From assembly GCA_036675025.1 (NCBI GenBank), contig JAKFFN010000040.1, positions 1-52,711 on the forward strand: 52,711 nucleotides of DNA, read 5' to 3'. How positions within the stretch are numbered: the stretch's first letter is position 1; each line of letters begins with the position of its first letter. The DNA comes from JAKFFN01 sp036675025 (lineage in GTDB: Bacteria; Sumerlaeota; Sumerlaeia; Sumerlaeales; Sumerlaeaceae). The notes under the pieces are model-generated. The model saw nothing but the letters and a program-made list of their open reading frames with translations, ran no database searches and had not been told where the DNA came from. This document shows, one piece after another, positions 41,174 through 49,305 of the stretch. The position numbers and the translations under genes were made by a program.

Positions 41174-42655
41174 TTGAGTAATAACTTAGAAAATACCAGC
41201 GGCAGCAACGGGCGGAGGGTGATGCTGATCGTTCCTCCGACGGGGCTCTATATCCGTGAGGATCGGTGTCAGACTCCCATTGAGGAGATGAAAACGATCG
41301 CCTTACGGCCGCCAATTGACCTGATGTACTCTGCGGCTTCGGTGGAGGCTGCCGGTTGCGAGTGTAAACTGGTTGATTACCCCGGGGAACGCCGCGGGTG
41401 GGACGAGCTCGAAAAAGATTTTCTGGCTTTTGACCCACACGTTATCATGCTGAGCATCACGACTCCTTCGCTACACAAGGATGTAGAAGCTGCGACACTG
41501 GCAAAGCGGCTGAAGCCAGACGTTTTGACGGTTGCCAAGGGCGCCCATTTTCACATCCTGGATGTAGAGAGCCTGGAGAAGTATCCCCAGCTGGATTGCG
41601 TCATCAGGGGCGAATATGAGATCACCGCGGCCGAACTCGGCAAGGGCGTGCCACTGGACCAGATATCGGGCGTTACCTGGAGAAATCCGCAGGGAGAGGT
41701 GGTGAAAAATCCGGACCGGCCGTTTATTGATGACCTTGATTCCATACCGTTTCCGGCACGCCATTTAACATACAACGCACTTTACTTCCGCCCTGATACA
41801 ATGGAAGTGCAGACCACGATTGTCACAAACCGCGGGTGCCCGCACTCTTGTATATATTGTCTTGCGCCACTCGTGTCTGGTAAGAAAAACAGGTATCGCA
41901 GCACAGACAATGTGATTGCGGAAATTGAGCAGTGCGTCAATGAGTTCGGAATCCGCAACTTCCTCTTCAGAAGCGATCTTTTCACTCAGAACAAGAAATG
42001 GGTTATTGAGCTCTGCCAGAAGATCGTGGATAAGGGGCTGGACATTGAGTGGGCTAGCAACAGCCGCGTGGATTGCATCAACCGGGAAATGCTGGACTGG
42101 ATGAAGAAAGCCGGCTGCTGGATCATTGCGTTTGGCGTTGAAAGCGGCAACCCCGAAATTTTGGAGAAGATCAGGAAAAAGGCTACGGTGGAGCAGGCGA
42201 AAGATGCGGTTCGCCTATGCCGGGAGGCCGGAGTCCGCAGCAGTATCTACCTGTTGATGGGCCTGCCGTGGGATACGCCAAAAACGATTGATGACAACGT
42301 GAAGCTTGCGCAGGAGATGCAGCCGGATTTTGTGGAAATCTTCTACAGTTACCCGTTCCCGGGAACTGAGCTGCACCGGATAGCGCAGGAAGAAGGGCTG
42401 ATTCAACCGGGCGAAGTTCCGTTGGAAGCTTATGCTCACCCGGCCATGGGCGGCCTGCATATGACGCAGGCTGAACTGGCGGACTATCGGCGGCGCAGCC
42501 TGCGGAGGATTTATCTGCAGCCTCGCTACATTATCAGGACTCTCGCGCAGACTAGATCGCCGAAAGAATTCTTTCAGTACATTAAGCTCGGATTGATCAC
42601 GCTGAAGGACCTGGTATTTGGCAAACCGGCCATGCATGGTAGCGCGACGGACTAG
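41174..42655 (+). CDS. Cobalamin-binding-domain radical SAM protein
   Basis: A 493-residue protein of the B12-binding radical SAM class. The N-terminal half (15-150) has the Rossmann-like fold of such enzymes (VMLIVPPTG, IDLMYSAASVEAAGCECKLVDYPGE, FDPHVIMLSITTPSLHKDVEAA). The radical SAM core has CPHSCIYC, cluster ligands Cys222, Cys226 and Cys229, and FGVESGNPEILEKIRKKATVEQ. The C-terminal segment is helical. Substrates range widely (methylations, ring formation, lipid or hopanoid tailoring), so no reaction is given. It starts at TTG 41174 with AGGAG 5 nt upstream; the next in-frame ATG (41222) would remove 16 residues. It may share the queD-folE transcript, though a link to queuosine is not established. 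Confidence 0.88.
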   Translation: MSNNLENTSGSNGRRVMLIVPPTGLYIREDRCQTPIEEMKTIALRPPIDLMYSAASVEAAGCECKLVDYPGERRGWDELEKDFLAFDPHVIMLSITTPSLHKDVEAATLAKRLKPDVLTVAKGAHFHILDVESLEKYPQLDCVIRGEYEITAAELGKGVPLDQISGVTWRNPQGEVVKNPDRPFIDDLDSIPFPARHLTYNALYFRPDTMEVQTTIVTNRGCPHSCIYCLAPLVSGKKNRYRSTDNVIAEIEQCVNEFGIRNFLFRSDLFTQNKKWVIELCQKIVDKGLDIEWASNSRVDCINREMLDWMKKAGCWIIAFGVESGNPEILEKIRKKATVEQAKDAVRLCREAGVRSSIYLLMGLPWDTPKTIDDNVKLAQEMQPDFVEIFYSYPFPGTELHRIAQEEGLIQPGEVPLEAYAHPAMGGLHMTQAELADYRRRSLRRIYLQPRYIIRTLAQTRSPKEFFQYIKLGLITLKDLVFGKPAMHGSATD

Positions 42656-42686
42656 TTATTTGGGTAGTGCTTCAGTGGCTACACAA

Positions 42687-42709
42687 GGAAAACAGGCCTT
42701 GCGGCCTGT
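42687..42709 (-). terminator. Terminator of the dnaX-ybaB unit
   Basis: Read on the minus strand: ACAGGCC, loop GCAA, GGCCTGT (plus-strand positions 42692-42709), then TTTTCC. No T-run on the plus strand, so it serves the minus-strand genes. Confidence 0.7.
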
Positions 42710-42739
42710 ACAGTGTTGTAACTCCGTGGTGGCAATAGT

Positions 42740-43051
42740 TTAGAACAAGCCCGGAATTTTGATCCCGCCAGTTACCTTGGACATTTCGCTCTGGTTAAGT
42801 TCCCGAGCCTGGTCGAGGGCGTTGTTTACCGCTGCAACCACGAGGTCCTGCAGCATTTCAATGTCCTCAGGGTCGACAACGTCTTTGTTTATGGTGAGGT
42901 CAACGAGCTCCTGGTTGCCGTTAGCCTTTGCTACGACCATTCCCCCACCGGCGGTTCCTTCTACTTCCTGATCCTTGAGGTCGTCCTGGACCTTTGACAT
43001 ACGGTCCTGGAGTTCTTTCTGCATCTTTTGAATCTGTTTTAAATCGAACAT
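42740..43051 (-). CDS. ybaB: YbaB/EbfC nucleoid-associated protein
   Basis: A 103-residue small dimeric DNA-binding protein. The N-terminal helix (MFDLKQIQKMQKELQDRMSKVQDDL) is followed by EVEGTAGGGMVVAKANGNQELVDLTINKDVVDPEDIEMLQDLVVAAVNNAL and a C-terminal MSKVTGGIKIPGLF, all matching the family. It starts 24 nt after the dnaX stop, the arrangement found in many bacteria (dnaX-ybaB-recR); recR is not present here, as the next gene is a convergent radical SAM gene. Confidence 0.95.
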   Translation of the reverse strand: MFDLKQIQKMQKELQDRMSKVQDDLKDQEVEGTAGGGMVVAKANGNQELVDLTINKDVVDPEDIEMLQDLVVAAVNNALDQARELNQSEMSKVTGGIKIPGLF

Positions 43052-43075
43052 TGCCTGACTTTCTGTTTTCGTCGT

Positions 43076-45265
43076 TTATGCCAAGGTGCTGCGATGAAAT
43101 TTCATCCGCGAGTCATCAACTCCAAATACTTCGCGAGTTTTCTCTACCAATTCTTTCAGCTTCTCATCAACAGTGAGTAGTTTCTGGAACTCAGCTGCCT
43201 TTAGCTCAATCATGGTTTTTTCCCGGATTTCTTCCGGATAATAGATCTTAAGTTCCCGGTCAGTAGCCTCATCCGGCGGGCTGGCATCTGATGCTGCCGG
43301 TGTGGTTGCAATAGAAGCATCAGTTGTGTTAGCGGGGGGCGGGGAAGGTTCTGGTGCTGGTGCGGAGGCCGGTTTGGCCTGCGCAGGGTCCGGATTGGCT
43401 GGCGCCGGTGGAGGTGTGTTAGTCTCTACGGATTCAAATCGAAGACTGAGGTTTTCTCCGCCAACTTCTTTCAGCAGAGCGGTAAGCTGGGCAGTCGGAT
43501 GAGGCCGCATCAGCTGGGCGCAAGCCATTTGCAGGCCTGCGTTAAGCTCCAGGACAAGGGTACGTCCGTCCAGCCGGTGGCCGGACACAACTTTTTCAAA
43601 CGACATGCTGAGCATTGAAGCGTCCTGCTTAAGACGATTCCGCAGCGCAGTCACTATTCCGTCAGCACTTTTGGCGACTTCATTGGGGACTTGCGCAGCG
43701 GGCGTTTCAATGGCGACGTCTACGTGTGATTCGTAAGCTGAGGCCGTTTCCTCAACAGCAGCCTGCATCTCGGGTTGAACTGGAGCTGCCATAATCTGAG
43801 TGGGTGCTGCCATCGTCTCTTCGGCCTGCAGGCGAACATTGGTACCTGCAACAGAGCTTGCAGCGGGCGTGGCAATTTGGGCTCCAGCCGCACCGGCGCC
43901 ACTTTCCAAGGCATCCAGCCGGTTCAGTATCCCCCGTATTTTGTCATCTTCATCGGCCAGGGTAAGTTTTAATACAGCAAGCTCAAGTATGGTTCGCGGC
44001 TGCCCGGATGTTTTCATTTCGCCCACAACCTTCAGAAAATGGTCGATGGCGTTGACAAGAAACGCAGGAGCGAGACGGTTCGCGAAGCTTTCCAGTTCAA
44101 GAGCCCGATCTTGTGAAACATTGATCAGGGAGGTGTCTCGGCCAGCACATTGGATTAAGAGCAAGTCGCGCATGTGCTCGCATGCACCTTTTACGAACAG
44201 TTCCAGATCCTGACCTTCGGCCACCAGGCTATCGATTAATTCAAGAAGCTCTCTGGATTTGCGGTCGTTGAGCAGCTGGACAAACGAATCAAGCGCAACG
44301 GCATCGGCCATGCCAAGGAATCGCCGTACGGATTCAAAGTCTACCGCTCCCTTGCTGAGGACCAGCACCTGATCAAGCGTAACCTGCGCATCTCGCATAC
44401 CGCCTTCAGCGTTGCGCGACACAAGGTCGAGGATCTTTTCCCGGTCTTCCGGCGTAACGGAAAGCCCACGCTGTTTTGTTTCAATGTCCAGGATATTTCC
44501 GAGCTGATTTTTTAGCTCTTCCAGGGAAAACCGCTTAAACATAAACGTCTGGCAACGGGAGATAATTGTCTCCGGCACTTTGTGCAGTTCGGTGGTGGCC
44601 AGTATGAAAATAACCTGTGGCGGCGGCTCTTCCAGGGTTTTCAACAGGGCGTTAAAAGCCTGATTAGAAAGCATGTGAACTTCGTCTACAATATAGACTT
44701 TGTATCGGGAAAACGGCGCCAGCACTACGCCGCTTTTGAGTTCACGGATATTGTCGACGCCAGTGTTTGAGGCAGCGTCGATCTCAATAACATCAAGGCT
44801 GCTGCCGGCGGTGATGGATCGGCAACTGCTGCACTTGCCGCAGGGGTCCGGGCGTGGTCCGTTTTCCTGGCAGTTCAGGGCCTTTGCAAGGATGCGCGCC
44901 GTAGAAGTTTTACCTGTGCCTCGTGGTCCACTAAACAGGTAGGAGTGGGATATCTGGCCTGTAGCTATAGCGCCGCGAAGGGCCTTTTGCACACTTTCCT
45001 GCCCAACAATGTCATCAAAGGTTTGAGGGCGATACTTCCTGGCGAGAACTACATACCCATCTTGCTGAGGCTTTGCTGCAGGGGCAGTGGCAGTAACTGT
45101 CGACATTCCTGCAGGCGAATCAGTGGCAACTGGCTCAGAGGGTTCGCTTTGGGGCGCGGGTGGAATTGATTCTCCAAAGAGATCGGTACCTTCATCGTCG
45201 CCGCCAAAGAACCCATCGTCCGCATTAGTTCCACCCAAAAGATCATCATTGCCCACAGACGCCAC
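43076..45265 (-). CDS. dnaX: DNA polymerase III subunits gamma/tau (DnaX)
   Basis: A 729-residue clamp-loader AAA+ ATPase. Family start YVVLARKYRPQTFDDIVGQE is at about 71; Walker A GPRGTGKTS at 113-121; zinc ligands Cys132, 142, 145 and 148; Walker B IVDEVHML at 192-199; sensor and arginine finger regions (ATTELHKVPETIISRCQ, GGMRDA) follow. Domain III ends near 430, then an Ala/Pro/Thr-rich tau linker and a C-terminal polymerase-binding part. The first 70 residues form an acidic Gly/Asp-rich extension (NDDLLGGTNADDGFFGGDDE). The start GTG 45265 lacks a clear ribosome site; ATG 45106 (MSTVTATAP) is a shorter option. No A-rich frameshift site for a gamma form was seen. Confidence 0.96.
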   Translation of the reverse strand: MASVGNDDLLGGTNADDGFFGGDDEGTDLFGESIPPAPQSEPSEPVATDSPAGMSTVTATAPAAKPQQDGYVVLARKYRPQTFDDIVGQESVQKALRGAIATGQISHSYLFSGPRGTGKTSTARILAKALNCQENGPRPDPCGKCSSCRSITAGSSLDVIEIDAASNTGVDNIRELKSGVVLAPFSRYKVYIVDEVHMLSNQAFNALLKTLEEPPPQVIFILATTELHKVPETIISRCQTFMFKRFSLEELKNQLGNILDIETKQRGLSVTPEDREKILDLVSRNAEGGMRDAQVTLDQVLVLSKGAVDFESVRRFLGMADAVALDSFVQLLNDRKSRELLELIDSLVAEGQDLELFVKGACEHMRDLLLIQCAGRDTSLINVSQDRALELESFANRLAPAFLVNAIDHFLKVVGEMKTSGQPRTILELAVLKLTLADEDDKIRGILNRLDALESGAGAAGAQIATPAASSVAGTNVRLQAEETMAAPTQIMAAPVQPEMQAAVEETASAYESHVDVAIETPAAQVPNEVAKSADGIVTALRNRLKQDASMLSMSFEKVVSGHRLDGRTLVLELNAGLQMACAQLMRPHPTAQLTALLKEVGGENLSLRFESVETNTPPPAPANPDPAQAKPASAPAPEPSPPPANTTDASIATTPAASDASPPDEATDRELKIYYPEEIREKTMIELKAAEFQKLLTVDEKLKELVEKTREVFGVDDSRMKFHRSTLA

Positions 45266-45329
45266 TCCATTTTCACGTTATCGTGTCATCACTGTGTTCA
45301 TCGTAAATACAGTGATGCAAAAAGAAAAA

Positions 45330-45512
45330 CGAGCCTCCGCACCGCCGTGAGTTCCTGTGAGATTTGAACCTTCCGTTAGAAAGGTGGGTGCCCGCACTTC
45401 CGTTTCAAAGATCCTCGCGAGGAGGCATGTTCTACACGGAGGGATAAGGCTCCCTATTAGTTAATATCGGCTCAATACACAACTGGAACCCCACTAACCT
45501 AGCAGAGGCTCG
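45330..45512 (-). ncRNA. ssrS: 6S RNA (RNA polymerase-binding regulatory RNA)
   Basis: A 183-nt RNA read right to left; E. coli 6S has 184 nt. 6S RNA binds sigma-70 RNA polymerase by mimicking an open promoter. The ends pair as CGAGCCTC (45512-45505) with GAGGCTCG (45337-45330). The helix next to the bubble is TTGAGCC (45475-45469) with GGTTCAA (45370-45364), one G-U pair, and GTTCC pairs with GGAAC further out. TGAGCCGATATT matches the E. coli 6S stretch where pRNA synthesis begins; here pRNA would start as ATCGGCTCAATACAC at 45466 on the plus strand. Apical hairpin TCCT-CGCG-AGGA. T-rich DNA (TTTTTCTTTTTG) follows. It lies between thiD and dnaX; no clear promoter was seen. Confidence 0.85.
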
Positions 45513-45560
45513 ACCGCAATCCGGAGATTGCAGGTTTAAGATATTCCATTGGAGGGATAA

Positions 45561-46385
45561 TCATCGATTGTTAATGGAGGGATTACCATTCCATAAGTGA
45601 TTTATGGAACCACTGCCCTGCCCCGTGGCGTACGCTTCTTTAAGCGCCCCGCCTACATATCGACCTGCAAGGTCAACCGACTCAGAAAGGCCTCTCCCCC
45701 ATGCCATGTTGCTGCAGATAGCAGATGCCATAGCGCAGCCGGTTCCATGGCTGTTGCGGGAGCCTACCAGTTCGCGCTCAAACACGTGTATGCGGCCCTG
45801 ATGGTTAAGGACATCAAAGAGTTTGGCAGAGTCTTCTTTGAAAACAGTGTCGCCTCCTTTTACGAGTACGCTGTCAGCGCCCATTTCGCGGAGTTTTAGA
45901 GAGGCGGTGATTGCATCATCTACGGATGAGACGGAGATACCCGTGAGCAGCTTTGTTTCGTGATTGTTTGGTGTGATCACGGCAGCAATGGGAAAAAGAT
46001 CGTCGGTATAAGCCTGTACCGCCGCGGGTTCCAGCAACTGAGCACCGCTGCTGCTGACCATTACCGGGTCGATTACCAGCTTTACATCTGGCCGTACGAC
46101 AAAGAAACGCGCAACAGCCTTGATAATAGCTTCATTGAGCAGCATGCCGGTTTTGACCCAGCGGGTAGGGATGTCATCAAATACGCGATCCAACTGCTCG
46201 GTTACAAATTCCGGATCAACAGCCCTGACACCTGAAACGGTGCGGGTATTTTGTGCTGTAAGGGCGGTAATAACGGCCATGCCGTAGACACGGTGAGCGG
46301 CAAAGGTTTTAAGGTCGCCCTGGATTCCAGCGCCTCCGCTCGGGTCGCTCCCGGCGATAGATAAACAAACAGGTGGTGGTAGCAT
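45561..46385 (-). CDS. thiD: Hydroxymethylpyrimidine/phosphomethylpyrimidine kinase
   Basis: A 274-residue ribokinase-fold enzyme phosphorylating HMP and HMP-phosphate in thiamine synthesis. VCLSIAGSDPSGGAGIQGDLKTF at the start, MAVITALTAQNT, WVKTGML, VIDPVMVSSSGAQLL, VITPNNHETKLLTG, VLVKGGD, and SRNSHGTGCAMASAICSNMAWG with the catalytic region are all standard. The C-terminus has about 10 extra residues (WNGNPSINNR). No TPP riboswitch in the short upstream region, which is adjacent to tRNA-Leu. No other thi gene is present. The 6S RNA gene lies 48 nt downstream on the same strand and could be read from the thiD transcript. Confidence 0.94.
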   Translation of the reverse strand: MLPPPVCLSIAGSDPSGGAGIQGDLKTFAAHRVYGMAVITALTAQNTRTVSGVRAVDPEFVTEQLDRVFDDIPTRWVKTGMLLNEAIIKAVARFFVVRPDVKLVIDPVMVSSSGAQLLEPAAVQAYTDDLFPIAAVITPNNHETKLLTGISVSSVDDAITASLKLREMGADSVLVKGGDTVFKEDSAKLFDVLNHQGRIHVFERELVGSRNSHGTGCAMASAICSNMAWGRGLSESVDLAGRYVGGALKEAYATGQGSGSINHLWNGNPSINNR

Positions 46386-46438
46386 ATCAGCGGAAATAAC
46401 GCGTAGTGAGTCGGGTAATCAAGAGTTCGTTAACGGTA

Positions 46439-46524
46439 GCCGAAGTGGCGGAACGGCAGACGCAGAGGACTCAAAATCCTCCGTGGGCAACCACGTGTGG
46501 GTTCGAATCCCACCTTCGGCACCA
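46439..46524 (+). tRNA. tRNA-Leu (CAA)
   Basis: An 86-nt class II tRNA including encoded CCA (46522-46524). Acceptor GCCGAAG pairs with CTTCGGC, discriminator A 46521. Anticodon stem AGGA/TCCT around CTCAAAA, anticodon CAA at 46472-46474. The variable arm is a hairpin (CGTGGGCAACCACG) and the T-arm is GTGGGTTCGAATCCCAC. It reads UUG leucine codons. Confidence 0.97.
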
Positions 46525-46688
46525 GTTTTCTCTTGAGTGGAACGTGTTTTCTTGTAGCTCAAATGCTGTGAGGACATTTGGAGCAGGCAGAAAAACAGTC
46601 TCGGCATTTACCGCTAGCTTTCCTTTTTGTTGATTCTTATGTTTCCAGCCCAATGTATTGATTTTCAAGACTGTACAACTAAGTTCGG

Positions 46689-47435
46689 GTGCGCGTGGCT
46701 AAAACTTTTTATGAAATACTAGGGGTTCCAAGAACCGCCTCTGATCTAGAGATTAAATCTGCCTACCACCGCCTTGCTCGCCGCTACCATCCGGACAAAG
46801 CAGAAACTCCGGACCAGACAGCGTCTTATGAAGCAGAGTTCTCAAGTATCTCTACCGCGTACAATACGCTTAAAGACAAAGACAAACGAGCTTCCTACGA
46901 CAAAACCCTACAGGCTGGGGGTAATAATGCAAGTTCCGGAGCAGGTACGGGTATCTCGTCTCCCACCATTTCTGCCGCCTCAGCAACCGGGGAGAAGAAG
47001 CCTGCATTTACAAATGCTGCGACAGATAAAAACCGCGCGACTGTAGCAAAGCGTGCATTTGTACGGGGTTCGCAGATGATGACATCTGGCGAATATGCCA
47101 AGGCCGCGGAGCTTTTTGAAGTCGCAATTAAAAACAATGAAGCGGAAGCCGCCTACCATGCGCGTCTAGCAGTAGCTCTTTTGCGGAGCCACAGGAGCTT
47201 TAATCGCGCAACTGAGGCCGCACAGCGTGCTATTGAACTGGATCCCTACAACAGTGACTTCCGTATGATACTTGCTGAACTCTACGAAAGCGCAAACATT
47301 ACCTCAATGGCCTTGAAGACTTATGAAGAAATTCTAAAATGGGATCCTGCAAATGAGAAGGCAAAGGTAGCGCTGGAGGCTCTGAGGCCGAGCAGGAAAA
47401 GCATCTTTTCCAAGTTCTTTGGGCGTAAGAGTTAG
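46689..47435 (+). CDS. J-domain protein with C-terminal TPR repeats
   Basis: A 248-residue co-chaperone. Residues 1-70 form a J domain (KTFYEILGVPRTASDLEIKSAYHRLARRYHPDKAE) with the HPD motif needed to stimulate Hsp70. No Gly/Phe or Cys-rich zinc domain follows, so it is a class C J-protein. After a Ser/Ala/Thr linker (about 78-115) come TPR-like repeats (GEYAKAAELFEVAIKNNEAEAAYHARLAVALLRS; FNRATEAAQRAIELDPYN; MALKTYEEILKWDPANEKAKVAL) and a basic tail RKSIFSKFFGRKS. Start GTG 46689 or GTG 46695; no clear ribosome site. Two bases separate it from the Hsp70 gene, so the pair is one unit. Confidence 0.85.
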   Translation: MRVAKTFYEILGVPRTASDLEIKSAYHRLARRYHPDKAETPDQTASYEAEFSSISTAYNTLKDKDKRASYDKTLQAGGNNASSGAGTGISSPTISAASATGEKKPAFTNAATDKNRATVAKRAFVRGSQMMTSGEYAKAAELFEVAIKNNEAEAAYHARLAVALLRSHRSFNRATEAAQRAIELDPYNSDFRMILAELYESANITSMALKTYEEILKWDPANEKAKVALEALRPSRKSIFSKFFGRKS

Positions 47436-47437
47436 CT

Positions 47438-49291
47438 GTGGAGCGAATTCTTGGTATCGATTTAGGGACAACTAACAGCGTAGTTGCTTACCTCGAACAG
47501 GGCCAGCCTGTAGTGATCCAGAACGCTGAGGGTTCGAGAACTACGCCTTCGGTGGTACTCTATAAAAATCCCGAAGAAATCGTAGTAGGAGAACTGGCTA
47601 AACGCCAGGCAGTAACTTACCCAAAGCAAACTATCCGGTCCGTCAAGCGATTTATAGGGGCTCGTTTTTCTGAGTGCGCTGCGTTATTAAAAGGCATTGC
47701 GTACGATGTGGTCGAGGGTCCGGGCGATCGTGTGCTGATCGATGTCGGGTGGACCCAGGTTTCGCCTGAGCAGGTCAGCGCTGAAATTCTCATTAAGATG
47801 CGTCGTACTGCCGAGGAGTTCTTCGGGGAAACCGTAAAAAAAGCCGTTATCACCGTCCCCGCCTATTTTAACGATAACCAGCGAAGCTCTACAAAAAAAG
47901 CGGGAGAATTGGCAGGACTGGATGTCGTGCGCATCATTAACGAGCCAACGGCCGCGGCTCTTGCGTACGGAATTGACAAGAGCATCCGGCAGCGCGTTGC
48001 GGTGTTTGATCTTGGCGGCGGAACGTTCGATATATCGCTTCTCGAAGTGGATAAAGATGTCTACGAGGTGCTTTCTACCCGCGGCGACACTTTCCTTGGT
48101 GGAGACAACTTCGATGACGCTGTCGTAAACTATCTCCTGGATCGCTTCAAGGAACAAACAGATTTTGATCTTTCGCAGGATCCACAGGCTTTTCAGCGCG
48201 TAAAAGAAGCGGCAGAGACTGCCAAGTGCGAACTGTCTTCAACTACAGAAACCATGGTGAGTCTTCCTTTTGTGGCGCTTAACGAGAGCGGCCCTCTGCA
48301 CTTACAGGAAAGCCTGACCAGGGACAACTTTGAGCAATTGATTCTTCCCTACCGTGAAGAGCTGGAGTCGTGCTGCGGTCTCGCGATGACAGACGGGTCA
48401 CTTAAGCCGGACTCTGTAGACAGCGTAATCCTGGTCGGCGGGTCCACCAGGATTCCTTATGTGCAGGAGTTGGTGCGACAGCTGTTTAAGAAGGATCCGA
48501 TAAAGTCGCTGAACCCGGACGAAGCGGTTGCCATTGGTGCTGCAATCCAAGGTGCAATTCTATCGGGAAGCCTTCGCGAAGTACTGCTGCTGGATGTGAC
48601 TCCGCTTAGCCTGGGTATTGAAATAGCCGGTGGAATCTTTTCCACGTTAATTCAGCGTAACAGTTCCATTCCAACTTCTCATACTCGAACGTTTACTACC
48701 GTAAAAGATAACCAGGCTTCTGTTAAGGTTCATGTCTTACAGGGTGAACGGAAAATTGCAGGGGAAAATCACAGCCTGGGCATTTTCACGCTAACAGGTA
48801 TTACGCCGGCACCTCGTGAAATTCCTGCGATCCAGGTAACCTTCCATATCGATGCCAATGGCATTTTACATGTGCAGGCAATGGACGTAACCAGCGGTGT
48901 CTCCAATGCCGTAAGCATCGAGAGTTACGTGGCATCGTCTCTGGAACAGGCTGAAGAGGCAGTACGGGCAGCCGAGTCTGCAGCAGATGAAGACAGGTTG
49001 TACCTGCGCAAGCAGTACATTCGCCGCCACGCGGAAAGTATCCTTGCCAAAGCCATAGAAGCCTCAGAAGATGGCGAATATCCCCTCCCGCCAGAGATTA
49101 TGCGACAGGTTCGAGAGACTTCGTTCCGGTTGGATGTGGCCCTGAATGCCAAAGGCATGGATGAGGTGGAGCGCGTTTATATTGTCATGCGAGAACTGGC
49201 CACTGAAGTTGACGGCCACGTTACAATGGTTCAACACCGGCGCGGCGAAGGTGTTTTCGGTGCCGTAAAAGATGATATGGAACTCGACTAG
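47438..49291 (+). CDS. dnaK: Hsp70 chaperone (DnaK family, divergent)
   Basis: A 617-residue Hsp70. ATPase half: GIDLGTTNSVVAYLE, RSVKRFIG, VITVPAYFNDNQRSSTKKAGELAGLDVVRIINEPTAAALAYG, VFDLGGGTFDISLL, GGDNFDD, ILVGGSTRIPYVQ and LNPDEAVAIGAAIQG. Substrate half: LLDVTPLSLGIEIAGGIFSTLI and QGERKIAGENHSLGIFTLTGI. The lid is short and ends in MELD, without the Gly-rich EEVKD-type tail of main DnaK; total length is nearer HscA. The N-terminal half carries unusual stretches (FSECAALLKGIAYDVVEGPGD). It may be a second, specialised Hsp70 working with the J-TPR protein 2 nt upstream. No grpE in the window. Start is GTG 47438. Confidence 0.9.
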   Translation: MERILGIDLGTTNSVVAYLEQGQPVVIQNAEGSRTTPSVVLYKNPEEIVVGELAKRQAVTYPKQTIRSVKRFIGARFSECAALLKGIAYDVVEGPGDRVLIDVGWTQVSPEQVSAEILIKMRRTAEEFFGETVKKAVITVPAYFNDNQRSSTKKAGELAGLDVVRIINEPTAAALAYGIDKSIRQRVAVFDLGGGTFDISLLEVDKDVYEVLSTRGDTFLGGDNFDDAVVNYLLDRFKEQTDFDLSQDPQAFQRVKEAAETAKCELSSTTETMVSLPFVALNESGPLHLQESLTRDNFEQLILPYREELESCCGLAMTDGSLKPDSVDSVILVGGSTRIPYVQELVRQLFKKDPIKSLNPDEAVAIGAAIQGAILSGSLREVLLLDVTPLSLGIEIAGGIFSTLIQRNSSIPTSHTRTFTTVKDNQASVKVHVLQGERKIAGENHSLGIFTLTGITPAPREIPAIQVTFHIDANGILHVQAMDVTSGVSNAVSIESYVASSLEQAEEAVRAAESAADEDRLYLRKQYIRRHAESILAKAIEASEDGEYPLPPEIMRQVRETSFRLDVALNAKGMDEVERVYIVMRELATEVDGHVTMVQHRRGEGVFGAVKDDMELD

Positions 49292-49305
49292 TTCCCTTCA
49301 CGCAT

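Noticed and set aside
43700..43960. Programmed frameshift site in dnaX giving a short gamma subunit
   Set aside because: No A-rich slippery heptamer with downstream hairpin was found in the linker region.
45266..45560. SRP (4.5S) RNA next to dnaX
   Set aside because: The conserved SRP core (GGAAGCAGCCAAGGC-like) is absent on both strands; sequence and pairing fit 6S RNA instead.
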